A DNA stretch of 64,000 bases from Scheffersomyces stipitis CBS 6054 (Eukaryota > Ascomycota > Pichiomycetes > Serinales > Debaryomycetaceae). Both the position numbers and the translations under genes were made by a program. Positions 1-9,893 of this stretch are shown here, in pieces; position 1 is the first letter of the stretch, and the number at the start of each line of letters is the position of its first letter. Under the pieces are notes generated by a model. It did no database searches. It worked only from the letters and a program-made list of their open reading frames with translations, and was not told where the DNA came from. The DNA is taken from the NCBI RefSeq assembly GCF_000209165.1, contig NC_009042.1:1550001-1614000 (forward strand). Reading direction: 5' to 3'.

Positions 1-114
1 ATTTTTCACTCACCATCTGCCCTATTCACCTCTAAGGTATACTTTGACATCATTACTGCCGTCAAATACTGTAACCAGCAAATATTTCTTTAGGCTGCTA
101 TTGGATTTTTCAAA

Positions 115-861
115 ATGAATGCTGAGGACGAACAAAGAGAAGAGGTGGAGGTCTTGCAATCAATATACCCAGATGAGCTTGTTGTGATCAGCGATAGCCA
201 TTACAAGATCAGAATCAAATTAGACACTCCTAGCACTAGAGTTCACACTTTGGCACTTGATGTCCGGTATCCAGCTACTTATCCAGAAGTGATACCGGAT
301 TTGGATGTAGAATTAGCAGAAGATATAGAAGAAGAGTACGACGAAGACGACGAAGACGATGATGATGACTACGACAACTACCAAATTGATGACGACGATG
401 AGGATGAAGATACAAAAAGAGTCAAAGAAGCCCTCAACATGTCGGAGACCATCGAATTCACAAAGAAGGACTTGGAAATTTTATATGAAAAAATCATAGA
501 AGAAGCCAATAACCAAATTGGTATACCGATGGTATTTGCGCTTGCATCGCAATTGAAAGACGACGCCGAACAATTGTTTAAAGACAATCTTGATAGCAAA
601 CAGGCCGAATACGATCGCGAATTGCTTGAGCGAGAAAGGATCGAGCAGCAGAAATTCAATGGTACTCCTGTGACTAAGGAATCTTTCGCAGCCTGGAGAG
701 ATAAGTTCCGCAAGGAGATGAACTACGAAGAGAAACAGAGACAGAAGTTCCGGGCTATGCACCAGGGCAAGCTCACAGGAAGAGAAATCTTTGAGAAGGG
801 CTTGGCTCATGAAGAGGAGGTAGATGATTTGGCTGAAGGAGTGAAGAAGGTTGCTGTATAG
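115..861 (+). CDS. GIR2: RWD-domain protein Gir2
   Basis: The 248-residue product looks like Gir2, the RWD-domain partner of the DRG-type GTPase Rbg2, which also binds Gcn1 and so touches translation control in the cytoplasm. The N-terminal RWD domain spans about residues 1-130 and carries the family YPDEL motif at residues 18-22. A very acidic Asp/Glu insert at about residues 68-98 interrupts it, matching the acidic, disordered character known for Gir2. The C-terminal half is charged and helical. The ATG at 115 is the first in frame and gives the RWD start expected for the family. The gene stands alone on the plus strand with about 1.9 kb of non-coding DNA downstream. Confidence 0.85.
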   Translation: MNAEDEQREEVEVLQSIYPDELVVISDSHYKIRIKLDTPSTRVHTLALDVRYPATYPEVIPDLDVELAEDIEEEYDEDDEDDDDDYDNYQIDDDDEDEDTKRVKEALNMSETIEFTKKDLEILYEKIIEEANNQIGIPMVFALASQLKDDAEQLFKDNLDSKQAEYDRELLERERIEQQKFNGTPVTKESFAAWRDKFRKEMNYEEKQRQKFRAMHQGKLTGREIFEKGLAHEEEVDDLAEGVKKVAV

Positions 862-2810
862 ACAAATTAGCATAGTATGACAGCTATATGATATGGTATA
901 TTGATATGGATATACCTTGCAATAATAAATTTGGGCACATAAATTGTATGGTGTCTTAGCGTTAGCTGATGATGATATAGTTGTCTAGAATGTACGGCGC
1001 CTAGATTGTCTAGGTCCAGATTGAATCGAGTCTAAAATGTATAGTATACCAGAATCTGCGGAGTGTCTATGCTCCGGCTACTTGTTTGCTAATCAAGGCT
1101 ATGAGGCTATGAGGCTACGAGGCTATGAAATTTTTCGGACGTTAATGGTTTATGGCTACTAACTGCGGTACGAATCGTAAAGACGTATACTGTGCCATCT
1201 ACATGGCTATGTGCTTCGTGCCTTGGGCTGCGCCCAAAAGGCTGTACTATGCGATAATTGCTCTGGGGGCTATTCATTGCCATTTGCGCTGAAGCATTCT
1301 TGTCTCAAGATTTTAAAGCGACGGCTGCATCTCGTGGTTTTTACAGCGGCAAATCAGTTGTGCATTTATCTTTTAGCTCGCAGCAATTATCATTGCCGCC
1401 AGCATTAAGACATGCATATGATCTAATCGGTCCATTTATAAGCAATCGCCAAGCCAGGGCCAGACCGTTGAAATCCTGGGGTCACCGATTTATAGAGTTA
1501 GTAATTAACAAAGGCTACATTCCATTCTGGTTAGTTTAGTTGGTGCATATATGCTTACCAAGCCTGGTAATAAGGGTAGTCTTCTTGTAGGTTATCCAGG
1601 TCATTCATGGCACGAAGCCACAGCGGCGTCTAAGCTCTCTAAATCTGTCAAGCTGTATTGCTGGTTTTGGCAATAATGTCGTCGCCATGTAATTATTGTT
1701 TTTCTTGCTCTGATGCCTCACCATTTTAGTTGCATTAGTTGATCATTGTGCCTGGTGACTATCATCCTTATTTTCTTTGCACTGAAAGTCGGAGATAATG
1801 GAAATTCACTTTCTCAACTCCTGCCGGCGGAGTTGTTACAGTTTCTCCACGCATTTCTCCTAAAATGGGCTTCCACACACTGTGTATTCTGATCATGTCA
1901 TGTGAATGCAAGTCTGGGGCCATAAGGTCTATTAAACTTCCTTCGCGCTTACAAAATTCATAAGATAAAGCCGAAACGAAGAAACCGATCGAATCGGAAA
2001 CTTTTCTCCAGACACGGCAACGAACTTTCACTTTAGACAAATAAGTGGGATGTTTTCAAATGCTGTCCTAACACAGTTCGACCCGGTTCCGTGTGGGGTT
2101 CCAGGCTTGTGGAGTTAGGAAATCAACTCATTGAAGGATACTGAAGAAAGCGGATACTTTCCCCAGAGTCTGTACCGATCCTATGCCGACATGGAGCCGG
2201 AGACGTGCAGGAGAAAAAAACACACCCATCGGCCGGAGTCTATAAGCAAATAGTTCATCTTACCGAGCAGGAGCTAATTCCCAATCAGGAACGTGCGAAT
2301 GATGTCAAAGTGAATCATCCCAAAAAAGAACAACGGCCGAAGTTCCTGAGTTGATTTGAAGCGACCACCGAGACGTGATAGGTCAAGTTTTTCGCTACCA
2401 ACAAACTTGTAGAAATGAACTGTGACCTGGAAATAGTAAGGAAAGTTGCTCTTCGTGGGACTTCGGTCCCAGTAGATGCTGTTCTGTGGATCGGCAATAA
2501 CGCTGGGAATTCTGTATGGACATTGAGGTTATTCTTTTAGTAATATTATTTGTGGCTATTATGCTTCACCTGCATAGACGCCGATGCAATAGCCACAGAG
2601 CACAGGTGCAGCGGGTTTAAGGTTGAAAAAGTTCAGAACTAGCTACGATTGAGGGAGTCAAATAGATGGTATTCGATTAAATAGTATTCTAAATTGTCTA
2701 TAATAAGTATGTACAGTAGAAGTAGAAGTCGTAGCCAGTCGTAACTCATGAGTTGACGTAGACGTCGTATGCAAATCGTGAAAATATTCGGCAGTTAATT
2801 TAGATCGGCT
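862..2810. other. Intergenic region, no gene recognised
   Basis: About 1.95 kb lie between the 3' end of GIR2 and the 3' end of the ECM13-like gene. The open frames here are short, mostly lack ATG, and resemble nothing I know. A small tandem repeat sits at 1096-1127. The lone TACTAAC at 1155 is not followed by a usable acceptor. No tRNA with paired arms was found. Confidence 0.6.
1096..1127. repeat. 8-bp tandem repeat, four copies
   Basis: The unit AGGCTATG occurs four times in direct succession; the third copy reads AGGCTACG. It lies in non-coding DNA 3' of GIR2 and has no obvious function. Confidence 0.85.
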
Positions 2811-3659
2811 CTAAAATACATGCTCCAATGAGTAGATCGCATTATGTCTCATGTGAGCGGGACTTTGGTGTTCCACACTTTCACGACTGGCACACTTGAA
2901 AAGCGATACTGATGCTGGCTGTGACTTGGGTCTGGCCCTGTCGAAGTCAGCATCGTCGGTAGTGGCAGTTGCAGCAATATAGTTAGCATCTTCATAGAAG
3001 GCACCTTCTTCTTCGTCATCGGTTAAAGAATTGCAGTGGCATAACTCAGGCACATCTGAAGGAGTGGCTGACTCAACAAAGTCGACCTCGACTTCAGAGT
3101 CCTGAGACAATTCAGCATCAGATTGTTCGGCTTCTTCGTCTTCTTCTTGGATGCTACTGAGCGACAAATTGATGTATGGCAATTGTTTGTAGGAAGCAGT
3201 GCGTTGTGGCAAGGCTGGAGCTGTCAACTGTGTGAGCTCAGTGATGTCGTTTTCTTCTTCCATGTCTTCGACTTCATCGGAGTCGGAGTAGTAGTAGTAG
3301 TCGTCTGAGTCTGAGTCTGAATCCTCTTCTTCTTCGTCGTCGTTTTCGTAGTAGTAGTCTTCGTCGTCATCAGAGTCCGATTCGGAGTCGAGCTCGTATT
3401 CGGTGATAGAGGTCTTGTAGTTCGAGGTAGTGGTGGTCTTGTTTCCAGCAGAAACTCTTGTAGATAAGTCAAACTTCACTTGGGTTGGCTTGCTTCTCTT
3501 CTCAGTCTCTTCGGAAATGAAGTCCATCAAGTTATCCAACATGTTAGCTTGGACAACCAAATTTCTCAAGGACGACTTGGGGTTGGCAGCTTCCTTGGTC
3601 AACTTTGTTCTGACCTTGGAAGCAAGAATGTAGGATTGGGCAAAGGACATTTCAGGCAT
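2811..3659 (-). CDS. Acidic protein, possibly Ecm13/YJR115W family
   Basis: The 282-residue product starts at the ATG at 3659; the open frame extends upstream only through non-ATG codons. The first 55 residues contain a conserved-looking helical block with SYILASKVRTKLTKEA and NMLDNLMDFI. From memory this resembles the N-terminal signature of yeast Ecm13 and its paralogue YJR115W, whose function is poorly known. The rest is low-complexity: serine, Asp/Glu and Tyr-rich runs at about residues 90-140, and further acidic stretches to the end. There is no signal peptide or membrane segment. A TATA-like stretch lies near 3856-3870. The family call is tentative; that it is a gene is much surer. Confidence 0.6.
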   Translation of the reverse strand: MPEMSFAQSYILASKVRTKLTKEAANPKSSLRNLVVQANMLDNLMDFISEETEKRSKPTQVKFDLSTRVSAGNKTTTTSNYKTSITEYELDSESDSDDDEDYYYENDDEEEEDSDSDSDDYYYYSDSDEVEDMEEENDITELTQLTAPALPQRTASYKQLPYINLSLSSIQEEDEEAEQSDAELSQDSEVEVDFVESATPSDVPELCHCNSLTDDEEEGAFYEDANYIAATATTDDADFDRARPKSQPASVSLFKCASRESVEHQSPAHMRHNAIYSLEHVF

Positions 3660-6600
3660 TGCAAATTGTGGTATATGGGTTATTTGAAACGGCAAAGTAT
3701 ATAGTGCGAAATATCTGAAGTGGGTCAGATATACAAGGTAGGAGTATCAACGTTGAAGTTGTATAAGTGTATGCAATGGGAAGATGAGTTGGAACTAGAA
3801 GCTGTTGCTGCTACTGAATAAAACCCATCTGGACAGAAAATGGAGGGTTCTGGGTATATTTATATTTTTGGAAATCGCGGTTATTCGGTTTTAGTCATAG
3901 GCTGCGATTCTATTAGAAATTGGAAATCACCGTCCGGCTGTATGCACATCGTGCAGCTGTATGTGTCAGGTCGGATATAATTTTGCTATATCCATGTTTT
4001 TTCTTTGAGGAACATCCGAGTTTTTTTCTGTCGGGTCTGGTTAATTCCAGATGTTTCTTTATTAATTTTTTTTTTGGATTTACGGTGGTTTGTGTTTTGT
4101 GACTCTTGTTTAATAATCAGCGTTTGTCATAATTAATTACTCATTGCTGGACTCCAAAAACAACTCGGCCGGAGAGCGGGAACCACCATCTATTCTGAGG
4201 ACCGCTTTTGCTTTCATGGATCTTCTTCACTCACTTCCCTCAGCATCCGGATGGCAGTCTCATGGTAGCCGCCTTTTCTGACATTCTTACGTCACGGTTA
4301 GCTTTCCATGACAGCAGTGGCTGGCGCGAAGAGACAAAGCCGCTGTGGAAACCCAAATCCCGTACTTTAATAGTGTCTCTGCATAGACTCGATCCGATTA
4401 CTCATGTATTTTTCGCGCGGTTTGGCGCTGAGAAACCTTAATGCAGTGTCGCAGCTTCTACGGCTGCGACATTCTGGGCTTTCTTTTTATTTCTGGCGTA
4501 CATGCAGGCGCTCCACATTCACGGAGTAAACCAAATGCGGAATGGAATTACTAAGTAAACCCCGTAGCTGTTCCACTATTTATCAGCCGTACGGGTTGAA
4601 GGTTTGTAATCGCCAGGAAGACAACGGTCAGAAATATTATTATCAGGTATTGTTCAGCTTTCTTTTATTTTACGAAACTCTTACTCTTATTGCTATCTAC
4701 CCGGCTATAACGATCGTCCGCAAGCAAAGCCAAAATTGCTTCTGCCGTTACTCAATCATTACCAAACCAATTTATGAAGAAAGCTAGCCTTATCTCTCAG
4801 TTGTCTCAGTTGTCAGGAAAGTTCTAGACCGCCATCGCTTTCCCGCGCTTTCCCCAGATTATTGGAATGTCACCCATGACCTGAAATCTCTAATCCCGTT
4901 TAGCACAATTTGTATTGCATCAGCCTTCTCTCTCACCAAGTCTTCCTCGCAAAAGTGAAGCCGTAGGAAAGACTTCCTCGCTTGCTCTTCTGTTGAGCTC
5001 AGCTAACCTTCTCTCGACCGTAACCCCTATTACCTTAATTGTCGTGCTCTTCCTTGTCTCGGACTTTTGTTGGCTTGTCTCGAAACGACACTGGTTCCGT
5101 ATCTATTTCTGTCGGCTGCTAGGAACCCTTTAGGAAACTACGCCGGTGTTATTACCCAAAGCGGTAATGCCGGTGAAGCACCGTCTTCGATCCGAGACGT
5201 TTTTTCACAAATCCAAACTAAAGTAGCGACTTCATGTCTCTGCTAGTATTCTGCTTGAATGTCCCAGACAGGTTTTCTATTTCTATTTACATTGCTGTAT
5301 TTTCTAATTAGTGTTATACCGTTTATTATCAAGCGGGCCGGTTGCCATACCTAAACTTCTATACTTTATTCTTTGATCTTTTCTGTCCTGTAACCAACAT
5401 ATTTTCAAAGTTTCGTATAAAATTAGAGCAAATGACATCACATACATTAGCAATTATCTCTAAATCAAACCCCGTTCCTTAGATCGATCCGAGACCTTTT
5501 GATAGAAGCCTCTCTCACCACCTGAAACTGACGTGTTCTCGAACATGACCACCTGACATTAGCGTTATAAATGAAAATAATCTTTATCATCTGTGCTTTT
5601 TACCGCGCAGAGCAGTTAAGGCACGGCTTCGTCTGGCAAACTCGGATACGAAAGATGTCATTATATGCAACAAGTGGAACGTTTGCTGAATTGGGACACT
5701 TTGCGGTATTCCGGGAAACTTGAGCCATTAACTGACAACCAACGTATGACGTTTTCGTAATCAAATACTTTATTTCAAGTTACTGCAGTATATTTTCCAA
5801 TTCCCTCAGCCGGGTATTGTATTTGGCGGAGCATAGTTGTCCCAAACTATATTTTACCTACTCTCCTTTCCTTTGTAGATGAGCATAGAACTATCTAACA
5901 ATAGCTCTAGGTCCGAAAAACGTTTATTATGTTCAATTGTGCCGGGAAAATTGTAACTACTATTTTATGGCTGCGATAAGCTTTGAATTGAGGTTGTTCC
6001 GATAGTTCTGGGCATCGGACTTTTGGAACCTTCCTCCCTTCTCCTGGACGAAGAAATATCCACAATTCAATTATACTCCTGTTGAATTTCAGTAATGGAA
6101 AGATTACGAGAAAGCAGTCACTAAATAGATAATACCCCATGTCGTTCTTAAGGATTCCGTTAATTGCTCGCATCTGCAACATCCAACAGCTGCTTTAAGT
6201 TGAGAAAAGGTAAAACATAAGTTTAGGTGCAAATGCGAATTTCTGACCTCAACCAATTTAAGAGACACAGCTCTTGGCCGCTAACAAGAATACCCTATGA
6301 ACTGATCTGGTGGGGACCAACAGCCTTAGCGATCGATTACCTGGGAAAGGGTGGTCTTAAATGACAAAATGATTAGTAAAATGGTTTGGTCATGAAAAAG
6401 GAATGTTGCAGCCATAGAAATGCCATTAATAGTATTCAATGGACGGAATTCAGTTAGTGCAGAAGAACAGAAAATAAGGAGTCAACAAAGACCCCCCAAT
6501 CCTTGCCAAGAACATGGGTAATGTATAATGCCAATTTCTGAATAAGGATATAAACTTCATGTATCATTATCATTATTTTCTGATCTGTGCCTGGAAATAA

Positions 6601-7776
6601 CTTCATGTTAGTTAGTAAAGAATTGATAATCCTTTCTGCCAAGGATAATGATATAACAGAAATCAGCCATTCATTAGTTTCAGAGTTTTGAACGGCAATG
6701 TACATAAAAATGTCGTCGACGATGTAATTAGCAATCTTGACATAAAAACGGCTCTCGCAGTCCCGTTCAAAAATATGAGAGCATATTTGATTCTGATTAG
6801 CAAATAACAACCAACAAGTTAAAGCAGGGCCACAAATCGAAGAAGAGGATCAAGACCAAAAGTGACAAAGAAGACGAAAACAATTTTAAAAATGCTTTTC
6901 AGTAAAGATCATTAAATAGTTAATAGTGGAAGAGCCAATTATACATATATAGGAACAAATACTGAAGAATGATGAACGCCGAAACAAAAGTAGCTTTCAT
7001 TTCTTCATTTCTTCATTTCCAATAGGATATTTGACCGATATCATAGCCTACACAAATATTCCTTTTTATATATTGCAATAGAGTAGAATAAAAATACTAA
7101 GGAAGTATGACGATTGCAAAAAACAATCTTATACAGGTACCTGGCTGCAACAGCCAAACAACCCTGGAAATGAGAATGAATCTCTACAAGTATACCAACA
7201 TCTGAAATAGGCACATTTACAAATGCATTCTAGTATTTGTTTAAGTTGTAGAGCATTTTTGAATAAGAGCCTATCTCATAGTTTAATATGGATAATGGTG
7301 GGTAGAGTTTAGGCTAATTTCGTCACATTTGTCACCAATGCGAGACTAAGCAGTTAGAGAAATAGGCATGGATGTGGGCAATTGAAGCTGCTACTTGCAA
7401 GTAATAAATCATTTGAATATTAGTAGAGAACCCTGTAGTTCACTATTAGTATTATTTTCCTGTAGTATTCTAGTAGTTATTTACTGGTATCTCCTTGAAA
7501 GTGATTCTATTATGACAACTCAGCATCCATATATAGATCAATGTAAGCGGAATAGTACGGCCTTCGCTACAGATTTAATTTGTATGGCCTGGCCAAGTGG
7601 CCTCTACACTAATGTCAAATATAACGTATAATATGATACATGATCGTTATAATATATAAACATTATATATTAGAAGAGCTTTAGCGGCTCATGGAGCTCG
7701 AACAAGACGGTTTTCTATTATTCTTGAGGGGGAGTAAATGACGTTGATTCTTTAATGGTAATATCAGACAAATTCT
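3660..7776. other. 4.1-kb gene-free stretch
   Basis: This stretch lies upstream of the ECM13-like gene and downstream of RPP1A, both on the minus strand. No ATG-initiated frame here looks like a known protein. The longest candidate is a non-ATG open frame of about 120 codons on the minus strand at 6454-6846, discussed as a finding. Homopolymer T runs occur near 4000-4080. It may be a long promoter, a decayed gene region, or hold a non-coding RNA; the sequence alone does not decide. Confidence 0.5.
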
Positions 7777-8100
7777 CTAATCGAACAAACCGAAACCCAT
7801 GTCGTCGTCGGATTCTTCCTTTTCTTCTTCAACGGCTTCTTCAGCAGCTTCTTCAGCAGCAGCACCAGAAGAGGCAGCGGCACCAGCAGAAGCACCGGCA
7901 GCTGGAGCAGAGGCAGCGAAAGAGAACAACAATTCCTTCAAGTTCTTACCTTCAAGAGCCTTAGCGTAGACATCAGCCCAGACGGCTTCGACATCGGCAC
8001 CAGCAGCCTTGGTGATGGCCAACAACTTTTCAGAGGTGATTTCGACTTCAGCGTCGGCTAAGATTAAAGCAGCGTAGGAAACAGAAGCTTCGGTAGACAT
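7777..8100 (-). CDS. RPP1A: 60S acidic ribosomal protein P1
   Basis: The 107-residue P1 stalk protein begins MSTEASVSYAALILAD and ends with the invariant acidic tail EESDDDMGFGLFD, which recruits elongation factors to the large ribosomal subunit. The middle is an Ala/Gly-rich hinge. The start is the ATG at 8100, which gives the exact family N-terminus; an open extension upstream has no ATG and is leader. Small size and biased codons fit a highly expressed ribosomal gene. Its promoter carries Tbf1-like and Cbf1-like sites (separate entries). A or B paralogue status cannot be settled from sequence alone. Confidence 0.95.
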   Translation of the reverse strand: MSTEASVSYAALILADAEVEITSEKLLAITKAAGADVEAVWADVYAKALEGKNLKELLFSFAASAPAAGASAGAAASSGAAAEEAAEEAVEEEKEESDDDMGFGLFD

Positions 8101-8249
8101 TGTGTATGTGTATCTATGGTGAAAGGGACCTAAACTATGTATAGCAGCCACTTTGTAGATAAGTACCAAATAAAGCAAAACCACGATTGGTGCTCTCGCC
8201 AGACAGTATGGGTATTGTGGAAAATTTTTCGTGCGCACGTAAATTTCAC

Positions 8250-8267
8250 TTAGGGCTGCTGCCCTAT
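8250..8267. promoter_or_regulatory. Tbf1-like palindromic site
   Basis: TTAGGGCTGCTGCCCTAT pairs TTAGGG with an inverted CCCTA about 150 bases upstream of the RPP1A start. Candida albicans ribosomal-protein promoters carry a very similar palindrome bound by Tbf1. Binding here is inferred from the match and its position. Confidence 0.65.
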
Positions 8268-8278
8268 GAGATTGAAAT

Positions 8279-8286
8279 TCACGTGA
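8279..8286. promoter_or_regulatory. Cbf1-like E-box TCACGTGA
   Basis: A perfect TCACGTGA palindrome lies 12 bases beyond the Tbf1-like site. Tbf1 plus Cbf1 sites are the typical pair at Candida ribosomal-protein genes. Confidence 0.6.
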
Positions 8287-8593
8287 TTATAGGTATACGG
8301 AATACCATAGTGAGTTCCTAGTTTCTTATGGCATTGCTTGGGTAGAAGTTGTACCTGAAGTATGACAAGTTAACTGTTATAATGTATAACTAATGGCTTA
8401 GGTGTGAAATCTAACATATATACAAATTAAGTAATAATGTAGTATTCACGTTTTTGAGCTATTTACATGATTTATAGTTTGTATGTTTTATGATGTGTGA
8501 TCCATGGGAATGGTATCTACAATAGTTAGATGGTATATACAAAGTACATCATATTCATAATAAAGTATTTACAGGTAATAAGTAGAGTTTCTC

Positions 8594-9412
8594 TTAGTTC
8601 AAGAACTTGGTCAAGCTGGACAACCACGATCTGTATTCGTTTTCTTCCTTGAACTCACTGTAGGAGATGATGAAGTCAGCCAATTCGTCGTCGATGCCCT
8701 TAGCAGCCAAATAGTTTTCGAATTCGGTCTGAACAGACTCGTCCAAGTCAGAGAATCTTGGACCTTGGTACTTGAACTTGTCGATGAACTCACCCTTCTT
8801 CAAGATCTGTTCTTCTAAGAATTGCTTGACATCTTCCTGGTGGTTGACGAAGTCGATCATGAACGAGTTCTCGGTGTTTTGCAAGAACAAGTTGATGAAC
8901 AAACCATCGTTTGTAGCTGGCTTCTCAATGAGAACCTTGATGTTGCACAACAACGAATCCAAGGCTTCAGCTTCACCTTCGAAGCCTTCTTCGAACTCAG
9001 CCTCGACGCCTTCTTCTGAAACCTGAGACATTGGAACATCGGTGACTTCGTCAATGTCAAAGAAAACACGAATAGTTTCACCATTATCACCCTGCTTAAT
9101 CAATTGAACGTTGGAAGTGCCTTCACTCTCAAGAATCTGGAAGCCATTTCTGTCAATAAAGTCCTTGTAGGAAGAGTCCAATTCGTTAGGAATAGCATTA
9201 CTAATCTTCAATTCCGACTTGAGAACTTCCTTCAACCTCTTACCAGACTCTGACATGCCAACCCTGGAAGTGGCAAAAGTTCTAGAGCCAGCAATGGCAC
9301 CCATACGAACTAATTGTGGGGCAACCCTAGCAGCAGCCGATTGGAAAGTGGCTCTTCTGCTAACAGCAGCAGCTTGCTTGCTTAAAGTGGCAACGAATAA
9401 TCTGGAAGACAT
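8594..9412 (-). CDS. MAM33: Mitochondrial acidic matrix protein Mam33 (p32 family)
   Basis: The 272-residue protein belongs to the p32/gC1qR (Mam33) family of doughnut-shaped trimeric matrix proteins linked to mitochondrial translation and respiratory growth. The first 50 residues are rich in Arg, Ser and Ala with almost no acids, as expected of a matrix presequence. An acidic core follows, including the Glu-rich loop near residues 133-150, and the conserved C-terminal segment ending near YRSWLSSLTKFL. Length and order match yeast Mam33. The ATG at 9412 gives the complete presequence. Confidence 0.9.
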   Translation of the reverse strand: MSSRLFVATLSKQAAAVSRRATFQSAAARVAPQLVRMGAIAGSRTFATSRVGMSESGKRLKEVLKSELKISNAIPNELDSSYKDFIDRNGFQILESEGTSNVQLIKQGDNGETIRVFFDIDEVTDVPMSQVSEEGVEAEFEEGFEGEAEALDSLLCNIKVLIEKPATNDGLFINLFLQNTENSFMIDFVNHQEDVKQFLEEQILKKGEFIDKFKYQGPRFSDLDESVQTEFENYLAAKGIDDELADFIISYSEFKEENEYRSWLSSLTKFLN

Positions 9413-9893
9413 GGTGGCGAGAGCTTTAAAAACAGAATATAGTCTTGTAGTCTGAACAAAAGAATATTAGTTCTATAGTCGTACTGTTATTGTTCTCTAC
9501 CATTTAAATTTAGGGATTGAGCCGGAAATTTTCAAACAGCGATGGTGAATAAAGCTCCGTATGCAGGAATATATAATGCAACCATTTTTGGATTTTGCAA
9601 TCATTGTGCTATAAGTTGTAGCTAGACATGCCATGTAGCTGAACTATATAGCACTTATATAGAAATTCTACAATTGTTACATATAATTTCATACGATTAT
9701 CTGATGCTTCCTTTATTCAATACAAGAATAGAAAGTAAATAAGAACAGAATGCAATGATGCAATGAATTAGTAAGTATAACCAAAATGAAAAGCGAACAC
9801 CAATCGTCCGCTGGTTGAAATGCAAAATAATTTTGGAAAGTGCTAGTATACAATGGTAGCGGTGAGTGAAATGCAATGGTGTAATGTGTCTTG
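9413..9893. other. MAM33 promoter and cyclin 3' region
   Basis: The 481 bases between MAM33 and the cyclin stop codon are AT-rich. No coding frame or RNA gene is recognisable. Confidence 0.6.

Larger units (their letters stand above)
8101..8593. other. RPP1A promoter and MAM33 3' region
   Basis: The 493 bases hold the RPP1A leader and promoter, with the Tbf1/Cbf1-like sites at 8250-8286, and then AT-rich DNA 3' of MAM33. No further gene is seen. Confidence 0.7.

Noticed and set aside
2085..2095. GTTCGACCC, another B-box-like sequence
   Set aside because: No complementary T-arm bases or cloverleaf partner sequence nearby.
8101..8238. N-terminal extension of RPP1A
   Set aside because: The extension has no ATG and P1 proteins begin at the chosen Met.
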